The notes beneath the pieces are model-generated. The model did no database searches. It had not been told where the DNA came from and saw nothing but the letters and a program-made list of their open reading frames with translations. 64,000 nucleotides of DNA from G963665595 sp963665595 (GTDB taxonomy: Bacteria > Actinomycetota > Coriobacteriia > Coriobacteriales > CADBOM01), in the NCBI GenBank assembly GCA_963665595.2, contig CAXXJK010000004.1, forward strand, positions 372,001 to 436,000, read 5' to 3'. Shown here piece by piece: positions 50,582 through 58,156 of this stretch (within the stretch, counting starts at the first letter, position 1; the number at the start of each line of letters is the position of its first letter). The translations under genes and the position numbers were made by a program.

Positions 50582-51534
50582 TGAGCATGTCAGCCTCAGA
50601 GGAATTTCGCTCTCTCATTAAAGACGTGCGACACCGCGCGCCGGATGCAACAGAAACACTGTTTCTATTTGAAGCAACCGCTGAATGCCCCGAAGCACTT
50701 GATCTGCTGTGCGAAGCGGCCTGTCTGGTACGTGACGAGGAGATGGCTGGGCGCACGGAAGTCGAGGCTGCATTTAATTCCGTTGTCCCCTGCTATCTTG
50801 AGCCTCTGTGCCAGTACTGCCCCTACTGGCGAAGCCCGGACAAGGCAGCCCTGAGTATTGATGAGATACTTGAAGGGGTACGTTTCCTCAGAGAAGAGAG
50901 TGAGATACGCCAGTTTCATCTGAGCGGCGGCTCCATGCCTGGAGGCAGAGATTGCGGTGTCATCGACATCGTGGAAGCTATTAGACATGCCGGTTATGAT
51001 GATATGGATATCGTAGTAAACTGCGGCGCATCGTTTTCAGATGCGGGTTTGGCGCGTTTGAAGGAGCTCGACGTAAAACGTATATTCTCAGTGTTTGAAA
51101 CCACCAACCCGGATGTATTCAGGCAGGTAAAGCCGGGCGATGATCTTGAAGAGAAGATGGCTTTTGCACACCGCATAGCTGCCACTGGCATGGAAGTAGG
51201 ATCCGGTATCATGGCAGGACTTGGACCCGCTGAGACCAAATACCCTGACTATGTCAAAGCGCTGTTTGATCTTAAATCACTTGAACAGCTTTCCTGCGTC
51301 TATGTATCGAAGTTTCGCCACGCAAACCACATCCCTTTAAACGATCATCCAGAATGCTCAGCCGACGAAGGACGCGCGCTCATCGCTTTGACGCGACTGG
51401 TATTACGAGACACTCACATCCGTGCCGCCGCTGGATGGGATCGCACCACCCATCATCTGGCAGCAGAAGCAGGAGCTGGATCGATAACCATACCGAAAAG
51501 TTTTTCGAGCGGCTCAGATCACTGGCCTGCATAG
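50581..51534 (+). CDS. Radical SAM protein, BioB/HmdB-like, CX5CX2C motif
   Basis: A 317-residue radical SAM enzyme whose cluster motif is C71-x5-C77-x2-C80 (CYLEPLCQYC), followed by PYWR. The CX5CX2C spacing is rare; I know it from HmdB of [Fe]-hydrogenase cofactor synthesis, whereas biotin synthase uses CX3CX2C. A TIM-barrel core with HLSGGS (SAM amino site) follows. The ATG overlaps the MoeA-like stop (TGATG) and has GGAGGAG upstream. It is the last gene of the operon and overlaps the end of the Crp-type gene by 16 bases. Role unknown: building or sulfur/carbon insertion for the cofactor is an inference from its relatives. Confidence 0.85.
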   Translation: MSMSASEEFRSLIKDVRHRAPDATETLFLFEATAECPEALDLLCEAACLVRDEEMAGRTEVEAAFNSVVPCYLEPLCQYCPYWRSPDKAALSIDEILEGVRFLREESEIRQFHLSGGSMPGGRDCGVIDIVEAIRHAGYDDMDIVVNCGASFSDAGLARLKELDVKRIFSVFETTNPDVFRQVKPGDDLEEKMAFAHRIAATGMEVGSGIMAGLGPAETKYPDYVKALFDLKSLEQLSCVYVSKFRHANHIPLNDHPECSADEGRALIALTRLVLRDTHIRAAAGWDRTTHHLAAEAGAGSITIPKSFSSGSDHWPA

Positions 51535-52229
51535 GAAAGATCGTTGTTTGCGAGTGTGAAGCGGTTGTGGTCATAGGAGATAATGCCTTCCCGCTGCATC
51601 TTGCTCAGTTCTCGCGAAAGAGCACTGCGCTCAATATAGAGATAGTCAGCCAATTCCTGGCGATTATAGGGAATGTTGAATGTCTTTCTGCCAACCTCAT
51701 CCGCGCGCTCCTGAAGATACGCGAGTACCTTTTCACGCGTCGAACGATTTGCGAGAGTATCAAGGCGCTTGATAAACTGCATATTCATCTCAGTAAGAGA
51801 ATTGACCAGGTTGCCCTTGACGTTGTTTATATATTTGACACAACAAGGGCAACCTTCAACCTCTTGCGAAATGCTGAAATCAAGCGTCGTACAGGGCTCG
51901 CCTGCAATGATATCCAGTGAATTCATCTCGCAGAAGCGCGGTATCAACTCGCTCGCAATAACCGAGTCCATTGCATAACTGCCCAATATGGAACGATTTC
52001 CCACGGTATCATAACGCACGATAAACGCTTCGCCTTCAACAAGATAGCGCGTACGAGAAGAAGCGCGCGCTTTTCCGGCGAGGATGTCACCTTTTTCAAA
52101 GTGACTCACTCGCGCATCAAGACAATGGAGCACCGCATGACGCTTCTCCGAGGGGATACCCTTGAGTAGTGTCAACGTATCATAGGCAATGTCGATAGTG
52201 TAAGATTCTGATCGCTTCATGCGAAACAC
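51519..52229 (-). CDS. Crp/Fnr-family transcriptional regulator
   Basis: A 236-residue regulator: cyclic-nucleotide-binding-type beta domain (about 25-150) with unusual Cys residues (CPCC near 130), a dimer helix, then a winged HTH at about 175-225 (YNRQELADYLYIERSALSREL). The effector pocket lacks the clear cAMP motif, so another signal such as redox is possible. The start is GTG at 52229; an ATG three codons later is equally good. Convergent with the radical SAM gene, so it is probably the regulator of the nitrogenase-like operon or of the region. Its promoter holds a 9-bp palindrome. Confidence 0.88.
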   Translation of the reverse strand: MFRMKRSESYTIDIAYDTLTLLKGIPSEKRHAVLHCLDARVSHFEKGDILAGKARASSRTRYLVEGEAFIVRYDTVGNRSILGSYAMDSVIASELIPRFCEMNSLDIIAGEPCTTLDFSISQEVEGCPCCVKYINNVKGNLVNSLTEMNMQFIKRLDTLANRSTREKVLAYLQERADEVGRKTFNIPYNRQELADYLYIERSALSRELSKMQREGIISYDHNRFTLANNDLSYAGQ

Positions 52230-52240
52230 TTCATTCTCTT

Positions 52241-52262
52241 ATTATACTGAAACCAGTATAAT
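52241..52262. promoter_or_regulatory. Perfect palindromic operator between crp-type and tetR genes
   Basis: ATTATACTG at 52241-52249 and CAGTATAAT at 52254-52262 with a 4-base AAAC spacer: a 22-bp dyad that also contains a TATAAT on each strand. It lies 12 bases before the GTG start of the Crp-type gene, so it probably overlaps its -10 or transcript start. The 22-bp length suits Crp-family binding and autoregulation, but a TetR site is possible. Confidence 0.55.
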
Positions 52263-52423
52263 GCAACGACGAGCCCTTGTGAAGCACTCAGTACAACAAT
52301 TCTCTCCTGCACAAAATTACCATGGACAACTTTTAAACAAAAGGGTCTTCAAAAATTGAGTCAATGGAGTACTCTGATACCAGACTGACCGATTCGGTTT
52401 ATCTGGAATGGACAGAGGCCACC

Positions 52424-53047
52424 ATGAACGAACAGTTTTTTGAACTACCAGAAGAAAAGCGCCTGCGCATCATCAATGCTGGGTTTGAGGTCTTTGGTTC
52501 TCATGAATACCGGCACGCTTCAACAGAGCTCATAGCGCATAAGGCGGGTATATCAAAAGGGCTCCTGTTCTATTACTTTCACAATAAGAAGTCTCTCTAT
52601 ATGTTTCTCTTCGAATATGCCACCGGCTTGATACACGACACAGTCGTCGATGAAACGTTCAACCAGATCACAGATTTTTTCGAACTGTGCGATCACGCAG
52701 CCGAAAAGAAATACGCCCTCGTGAGCAAAACACCTCATGTCGCTGAATTCTACGTGCGCGCCTTTTGCTCACAACGAGAAGATGTCTCCCCTGAACTTGA
52801 CAGCCGGCTTGCGGAGATGACCGATACTCTGTTTGCCACCTATTTTAAGCACATCGATTTCTCAAAATTCCGCGACGACGTAAGCCCGCGTGAGATTATC
52901 GACATGCTCACCTATATGAGCGACGGTCATCTTCATGATCTCCAGCGCACCAACCAGCCCTTTGATCTCCCCAACCTCATGAAGCGTTATCGCCGATGGT
53001 CTCTTCTGCTTAAACGTATTGCCTACAAGGAGGAATATCAACTATGA
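52424..53047 (+). CDS. TetR-family transcriptional regulator
   Basis: A 207-residue regulator with the N-terminal TetR HTH (RLRIINAGFEVFGSHEY, then STELIAHKAGISKGLLFYYFHNKK) and a helical ligand domain. Start at 52424 after AGAGG; a longer frame upstream is unlikely. Its stop overlaps the ABC ATPase start (ATGA), so regulator and exporter form one operon. Likely self-represses and represses the exporter until an unknown ligand binds. Confidence 0.9.
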   Translation: MNEQFFELPEEKRLRIINAGFEVFGSHEYRHASTELIAHKAGISKGLLFYYFHNKKSLYMFLFEYATGLIHDTVVDETFNQITDFFELCDHAAEKKYALVSKTPHVAEFYVRAFCSQREDVSPELDSRLAEMTDTLFATYFKHIDFSKFRDDVSPREIIDMLTYMSDGHLHDLQRTNQPFDLPNLMKRYRRWSLLLKRIAYKEEYQL

Positions 53048-53931
53048 ACGCCGCAATCGAGACAAAGAAGCTTACCAAATACTACGGCAAAGCACGGGGC
53101 ATCATCGATGTCGACATGCGCGTTGAAGAGGGCGAGATATTCGGCTTTATCGGGCCCAACGGCGCCGGCAAGTCAACACTCATCCGGACCTTACTCGGGC
53201 TGATTCACAAGACGAGCGGAGAGGCATTCATTCTGGGAAAGGATTGCGAAAAAGAGCAGGTGCGCATTCTTTCAGAGGTGGGATATCTCCCTAGCGAGGT
53301 GTTTTACTACGACCGGATGAAGGCCATCGATTTGCTGCGCTATTCTGCAAGCTTTTATCAGAAGGACTGCGCGGGGCGCATACAAGAACTGGCAGATATT
53401 CTTAAGCTTGACCTCAACAAAAAGATCGAGGACATGAGCTTGGGCAACAAGAAGAAAGTGGGCATCATACAGGGATTGCTCCACTCCCCACGGCTCATCT
53501 TTCTTGATGAGCCTACGAGCGGTCTTGACCCCCTCATGCAACACACATTTTTCGATCTCATCAAACGCGAAAACGAGCGGGGTGCCACGGTGCTCTTCTC
53601 CTCACACATTCTGAGCGAGGTACAACGTATCTGTGACCGCGTGGCTATCATCAAAGAAGGCCGCATCATACAGCAGCAACGTATAGATGACCTGCGGCAA
53701 AACTCCTATAAACGCGTAAGCCTCACCACCCAGGAAGTCCTAACAAATTTCGCGCTACCGGGTGCGGTGGACGTGAGCATCGATGAACACCAGGTGAATT
53801 TCATCTACCGTGGTGACATCAACCACCTGTTCGAGATGTTGGCCTCCATTCCTCTCGCCAACGCAGACGTATCAGAACCTGAGCTTGAGGAGATATTCCT
53901 TCACTATTACACGACAGAGGACAACCGATGA
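53044..53931 (+). CDS. ABC transporter ATPase (drug/antibiotic export type)
   Basis: A 295-residue ATPase with Walker A GPNGAGKST near 35-43, signature SLGNKKKVGI (SxG variant), Walker B LIFLDEPTSGLDP and switch FSSHILSEVQ. The layout with two ABC-2 permease genes following and a TetR gene in front is typical of multidrug or bacteriocin export/self-resistance. ATGA overlaps with both neighbours show tight translational coupling. The C-terminal domain (about 220-295) is beta-rich, typical of the NatA-like group. Confidence 0.9.
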   Translation: MNAAIETKKLTKYYGKARGIIDVDMRVEEGEIFGFIGPNGAGKSTLIRTLLGLIHKTSGEAFILGKDCEKEQVRILSEVGYLPSEVFYYDRMKAIDLLRYSASFYQKDCAGRIQELADILKLDLNKKIEDMSLGNKKKVGIIQGLLHSPRLIFLDEPTSGLDPLMQHTFFDLIKRENERGATVLFSSHILSEVQRICDRVAIIKEGRIIQQQRIDDLRQNSYKRVSLTTQEVLTNFALPGAVDVSIDEHQVNFIYRGDINHLFEMLASIPLANADVSEPELEEIFLHYYTTEDNR

Positions 53932-54728
53932 ACGTCTTTTTCTTCGAGCTCAAACGCACCGCCAAAAGCATGACCACGTGGACCATCATACTGGTTGTAC
54001 TCTTGTTTTTGCTGATGGATGCCACCTACCCCATCTACCAGAATAGTCGTGCAGATGTAGAGGCTATAATCGCCGGTTTTCCTCCCAGCTTTTCTGCACT
54101 CTTTGGCATATCGGTTGACACCATATTCAGCTATGGTGGCTTCTATGCCTTCGGATTTCTCTATCTCTCCCTCATGGGTGCCCTCATGGCCGCCTTGCTG
54201 GGACTTGATATATTCTCACGTGAAAGCAGAAACGCTTGTCGTGATTTCCTTTTAACCAAACCGCGCGCACGCCAGCAGCTCTTTTGCGCAAAACTGTTAG
54301 CCGCGCTAACCATGTTGGTGGTCTCCAACCTGCTGTATGTGCTCGCCTCGCTTCTGGCTTATCACATAGCCGGACAAACCGACACTCCCATCGGGTGGGT
54401 GATACTGGCGGCCTCGGCGCTGTTTTTCACGGAACTTGTCATGTTTTCCGTAGCGGTAACACTTGCCGTATATGCCAGAAAGATACGCTCTGTTTCTGGT
54501 AGCGCAACCATCGTCGCCTTTGGCGGCTTCATATTGACGGCATTGCAAAGCATTCTGCAAATTGATGAACTCCGTTATATTGCGCCCTACAAATACTTCA
54601 ATGTCTCGTTGGCTTTTTCAGACGGACACTTCGAAACACACTACGTGGTTGCTGCCGCTCTCATCACCGTGGTGCTGCTGATACTCTCATCGGTGCGCTA
54701 TTGTCGTGTCGATATACCGGCTTCATAG
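53928..54728 (+). CDS. ABC-2 type permease (first)
   Basis: A 266-residue membrane protein with about six helices (MTTWTIILVVLLFLLMDATYP; then segments near 90, 125, 165, 200, 240). The sequence FSRESRNACRDFLLTKPRARQQ is a conserved cytoplasmic loop of ABC-2 exporters. Start overlaps the ATPase stop. A second permease gene follows after ten bases, so the transporter is probably a heterodimer of permeases. Confidence 0.88.
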   Translation: MNVFFFELKRTAKSMTTWTIILVVLLFLLMDATYPIYQNSRADVEAIIAGFPPSFSALFGISVDTIFSYGGFYAFGFLYLSLMGALMAALLGLDIFSRESRNACRDFLLTKPRARQQLFCAKLLAALTMLVVSNLLYVLASLLAYHIAGQTDTPIGWVILAASALFFTELVMFSVAVTLAVYARKIRSVSGSATIVAFGGFILTALQSILQIDELRYIAPYKYFNVSLAFSDGHFETHYVVAAALITVVLLILSSVRYCRVDIPAS

Positions 54729-54738
54729 GGGGCATGAC

Positions 54739-55536
54739 ATGAACATACTCATACGCGAATTGAAGACGGGCGTAAAGCCATTCATATTCTGGTCTCTCGG
54801 ACTGTTTGTACTCGTGTTCTTCGGCGTGATCAAATCCACCGGGCTGAGCGTTGACACTGCAGGTATCACCGCGCTCATCAATAGTTTCCCGCGCATCGTT
54901 TTGGCGGTAACCGGCATGGCCAACCTCGATATAAGCACGTTCTCTGGTTACTACGCAGCCCTGATGCAATACGTGATACTGTTGACGGCAGTCTTTGCCG
55001 TCATTCAAGGCAACAGTGCTATTTCTCATGAAATGATCGACAAAACCTATGAGTTCGCGTTCACCAAACCGCGTTCACGCACCTTCATCCTTGGCACTAA
55101 ACTGCTTGCCCGTCTCATCTATCTGACTCTCTACTGTGCGCTGAACTTTTTCTTCTCTCTCATGGCGGTGGCCACGTTGAACATGGAAGTCAATTATATC
55201 CAAGAGATGGCGTTGTTCTCCTTGGTCATGTGGCTCATGGGTATCCTATTTATGTCGCTCGGCGTATGCCTTGCCGCCTGCTCAAAACAGATGGAACGCG
55301 GTGCTCGAGCGGGTACTGGGGCAGTTCTTGTCGTCTTTGTCATGGGAGTCGTGTACGATATGGTCGAAGACGGAAGCGTCATCAGATTCTTCTCCCCTTT
55401 CAAATATTTTCTCCCGAGCGAACTGTTAGACGGCTGGGTGAGCCCTCTATTCGTCGTGATTTGTGCGCTCATCTGTGGCATCTGTCTGTATGGTGCCTTT
55501 AGCCGCTTTAAGAAACGCGATCTGGCGGGCGTGTAG
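54739..55536 (+). CDS. ABC-2 type permease (second)
   Basis: A 265-residue, six-helix permease related to the preceding one (shared HEMIDKTYEFAFTKPRSR.F loop in the same position as FLLTKPRARQ). The ATG at 54739 follows a GGGGGC site. Its final 29 bases overlap, tail to tail, the end of the CPBP protease gene on the other strand, leaving no room for an intrinsic terminator. Confidence 0.88.
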   Translation: MNILIRELKTGVKPFIFWSLGLFVLVFFGVIKSTGLSVDTAGITALINSFPRIVLAVTGMANLDISTFSGYYAALMQYVILLTAVFAVIQGNSAISHEMIDKTYEFAFTKPRSRTFILGTKLLARLIYLTLYCALNFFFSLMAVATLNMEVNYIQEMALFSLVMWLMGILFMSLGVCLAACSKQMERGARAGTGAVLVVFVMGVVYDMVEDGSVIRFFSPFKYFLPSELLDGWVSPLFVVICALICGICLYGAFSRFKKRDLAGV

Positions 55537-56485
55537 TCAGAGGTTCAGACGGAAGCCGCGGTGCTTGAACCGGCTTGTTTGACAGTTTGAGCCAGCAGAT
55601 CAGGCCTACGATGATAAGCGGTATGCCACCGATGAGCCCGGCCGGAGAAGGGCCAAGCAGAGCATTTGCATTGATAGCACAATAGACTCCGAGCCCGGCG
55701 ATTGCGTTGAACGCACCGTGGCAGAGCGCGCACGACCATACCGAGTCTGTGCGCACACGCAACCACGCAAGAAACGACCCCATCGCCACGCAGAACACGC
55801 ACATACAAAGAATGCCGGTAACGGGGTAGCCCCAGTAACCCAGCCCGTAGTTATGTCCCATCACCGTCAAAGGCGCATGCCATATACCCCAGATCACACC
55901 CGTGATGAGTACCGAAGTGCGGGGTGAGAAACGTTCAGCAAGCGTAGGAAATAGCATACCGCGCCAGCCAGCCTCTTCCCCAAAGGCAAAGAGCATGTTG
56001 ATGAATGGTGCAAAGAGTACGCCCATCGCCACCTGAGCGATGAGCATCATATAGAGAGTGTCATCGGTGATCCAAGAAAGCGATGCGTTTGCCTGAATGG
56101 CCGAGCGAAACACGCCGAGCGTTGCATCAAAACAGGAGGGGAACACCAGAAAGAATACTGCGCCACCCGCAACGGTAAGAACCGTTGGCAAAAACCATGC
56201 CAGCAGATAATAGCGCCCTACCCCATGAATATGCGGTCGCATCTTTAAATCTATCCGGTCGCCTTTCTTCGCCACCCGATTGGTAAGCAATGCGCCCACG
56301 AGCGGGAAGAGCATCCCTACCATCGCCGCAACTGACAGCACCGCAGAGCCCACCGTGTCAGGCGCATTGAGCGCTATCACATCGGCGGTAATCCAGACCG
56401 CCCAGGTGATTCCGAACGTGAACGCGATATAGATGAGCACACGTCTCGCTGGCTTCATGCCTACCGGCTCTGATATCGTCTCCAT
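55508..56485 (-). CDS. CPBP-family intramembrane protease
   Basis: A 325-residue, 8-TM protein with the CAAX/bacteriocin-processing motif set: EEAGWRGML (Glu-Glu...Arg, near 175), GVIWGIWHAP (His near 210), and the late LCHGAFN (His near 270). Family members are membrane endopeptidases; many act with bacteriocin or signal-peptide processing or immunity. The ATG at 56485 follows GGAAGGGGA. Lies next to the TetR/ABC operon, tail to tail, so a shared function is not certain. Confidence 0.88.
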   Translation of the reverse strand: METISEPVGMKPARRVLIYIAFTFGITWAVWITADVIALNAPDTVGSAVLSVAAMVGMLFPLVGALLTNRVAKKGDRIDLKMRPHIHGVGRYYLLAWFLPTVLTVAGGAVFFLVFPSCFDATLGVFRSAIQANASLSWITDDTLYMMLIAQVAMGVLFAPFINMLFAFGEEAGWRGMLFPTLAERFSPRTSVLITGVIWGIWHAPLTVMGHNYGLGYWGYPVTGILCMCVFCVAMGSFLAWLRVRTDSVWSCALCHGAFNAIAGLGVYCAINANALLGPSPAGLIGGIPLIIVGLICWLKLSNKPVQAPRLPSEPLTTRPPDRVS

Positions 56486-56612
56486 CGATTCCCCTTCCTT
56501 CTTGCGCGAAAATGAAATGCCTAAGTTCAACAGCGCTTGACTGCTCTGTTATATCTGTACTATAACACATAGAACAAATAAGTAGCAAGAAATCACGTGC
56601 CCTTAATAACAG

Positions 56613-56648
56613 AGAGCCCCTGACCGGCATATGCTGGTCAGGGGCTCT
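56613..56648 (-). terminator. Hairpin after gadB
   Basis: AGAGCCCCTGACC at 56613-56625 pairs with GGTCAGGGGCTCT at 56636-56648 (13 bp, extended through the loop by palindromic bases). It lies about 20 bases after the gadB stop. The U-run is modest. Confidence 0.75.
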
Positions 56649-56670
56649 GAATATGCTATGAAATACCGCG

Positions 56671-58107
56671 TTATTTAGTGCTTCGACCACCATGATTAAA
56701 GCCGGCTGAAATCTTGTTCTCGGTCTTTCCCGTAATGATATGGCTGTTATCGAGGTTCTCGATTTCCTTCTTCATATCCTCTATCAGTTTGACCGCCAGC
56801 TGCATAGAAAAATCCTGCCTGACCACTAAGCGCTGCACATCCATGTGCTGAAGGTTTTCAGGCATGGGGTATGCGGGCACCAGCCACCCACTCATGCGCA
56901 GCCGGTCAGCCAGATCATAGAGCGACCACTGCACGGTGGTATCCTTTTTGAACCCCCAGCATACAATGGGAATCTCCTGAGCCGCCTCGTAGATATCAAA
57001 GAGTCCCATCTCCTCGATCTCGGCCGCCATATAGCGTGCCACATCAAGCGTCCGCCGGTGAATCTCCTTGAAGCCCTCAAACCCGTTGCGCATGAACACA
57101 TAGTACTGCCCCACGATATGCGCCGCCGAGCGAGAGAAGTTGATGGCTACCGTAGCCTCATCGCCTCCCAAATACGACACCCAGAAGATCAGGTCTTCCG
57201 GAAGAGCCTCTTTGCTACGCCAGATGATCCAGCCGACACCCGGATAAACCAAACCATACTTATGGCCGGAAGTGTTGATCGACCAGACGTTCTTGCAGCG
57301 GAAGTCCCACTTGAGGTTAGGCTCGATGAAGGGGGCGACCATGCCTCCGGATGCGCCGTCTACATGTATGCGTATAGGCATCTGAGGATGAGCGGCATTA
57401 TAGGTTTCTAACAAGCCGTCGAGCGTTTTTACGTCATCGTACTTGCCCGTATAGGTGATACCCAGAATGGCGATGATGCCGATGGTGTACTCATCCACAT
57501 AATCCATGACGGTATCCATATTAAGCGACAGATGATCCTCGTCAAGAGGCACCAAGCGCATCTCAATATCCCAGTAACGGCAGAATTTCTCCCAGCAAAT
57601 TTGATAGCCGGAAGAGATGACGAGGTTAGCCGATTTGGCGTGACGGTCTACGCCAGCAGCGTCTGCCAGCTTCTTCCAGCGGAAGTACATGGAGAGGCCG
57701 CCCAGCATGCAAGCCTCGGAAGACCCCACTGTCGAGGTTCCCATGGGTTCCTCGGACTGATCTGCATGCCAGAGATCCTGGATGATGGCGACGCAGCGGT
57801 TCTCGAGGTCAGCCGTCATGGGATATTCATCCTTGTCGATAGCGTTCTTCTCAAGATTCTCAGACATGAGCGTGGTGGCAGTAGGATCCATGTAGGTCTG
57901 GCAAAAGGTGGCTGAATTCTGAACGGCGTTGCCTTCGATCGACAGATACTCCTTGATCATCTCATAGGCTATCCGTGGTTCTACCGGATCTTTGCTCATC
58001 TTATCGAGCGGCATGACGGTATCGGCTGCTTCCGAGCCAAAAATAGGGGTAAGATACTTCGTCTTGTTGTCCATTTTTTCAAGAATTGTACTCTTCTTCT
58101 TTTTCAT
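56671..58107 (-). CDS. gadB: Glutamate decarboxylase (PLP-dependent)
   Basis: A 478-residue PLP enzyme. The cofactor Lys lies in SINTSGHKYGLVYPG, with HVDGASGGMVAPF as the Asp motif. The family turns glutamate into GABA and consumes a proton, in the cytoplasm. The start at 58107 is preferred, as GAGAGGAATGCC precedes it; the longer frame upstream reads into non-coding sequence. Downstream of gadC by 49 bases on the same strand, and its hairpin terminator follows. The C-terminus has HNHGGRSTK-like tail (FNHGGR), similar to the pH-sensing His in known GadB. Confidence 0.95.
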   Translation of the reverse strand: MKKKKSTILEKMDNKTKYLTPIFGSEAADTVMPLDKMSKDPVEPRIAYEMIKEYLSIEGNAVQNSATFCQTYMDPTATTLMSENLEKNAIDKDEYPMTADLENRCVAIIQDLWHADQSEEPMGTSTVGSSEACMLGGLSMYFRWKKLADAAGVDRHAKSANLVISSGYQICWEKFCRYWDIEMRLVPLDEDHLSLNMDTVMDYVDEYTIGIIAILGITYTGKYDDVKTLDGLLETYNAAHPQMPIRIHVDGASGGMVAPFIEPNLKWDFRCKNVWSINTSGHKYGLVYPGVGWIIWRSKEALPEDLIFWVSYLGGDEATVAINFSRSAAHIVGQYYVFMRNGFEGFKEIHRRTLDVARYMAAEIEEMGLFDIYEAAQEIPIVCWGFKKDTTVQWSLYDLADRLRMSGWLVPAYPMPENLQHMDVQRLVVRQDFSMQLAVKLIEDMKKEIENLDNSHIITGKTENKISAGFNHGGRSTK

Positions 58108-58156
58108 GGCATTCCTCTCTGATATCCCGTGTAGAAACAACTCAAATAGGTAGCGT

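Noticed and set aside
56845..57411. 188-codon plus-strand frame
   Set aside because: Opposite strand of gadB. No motifs.
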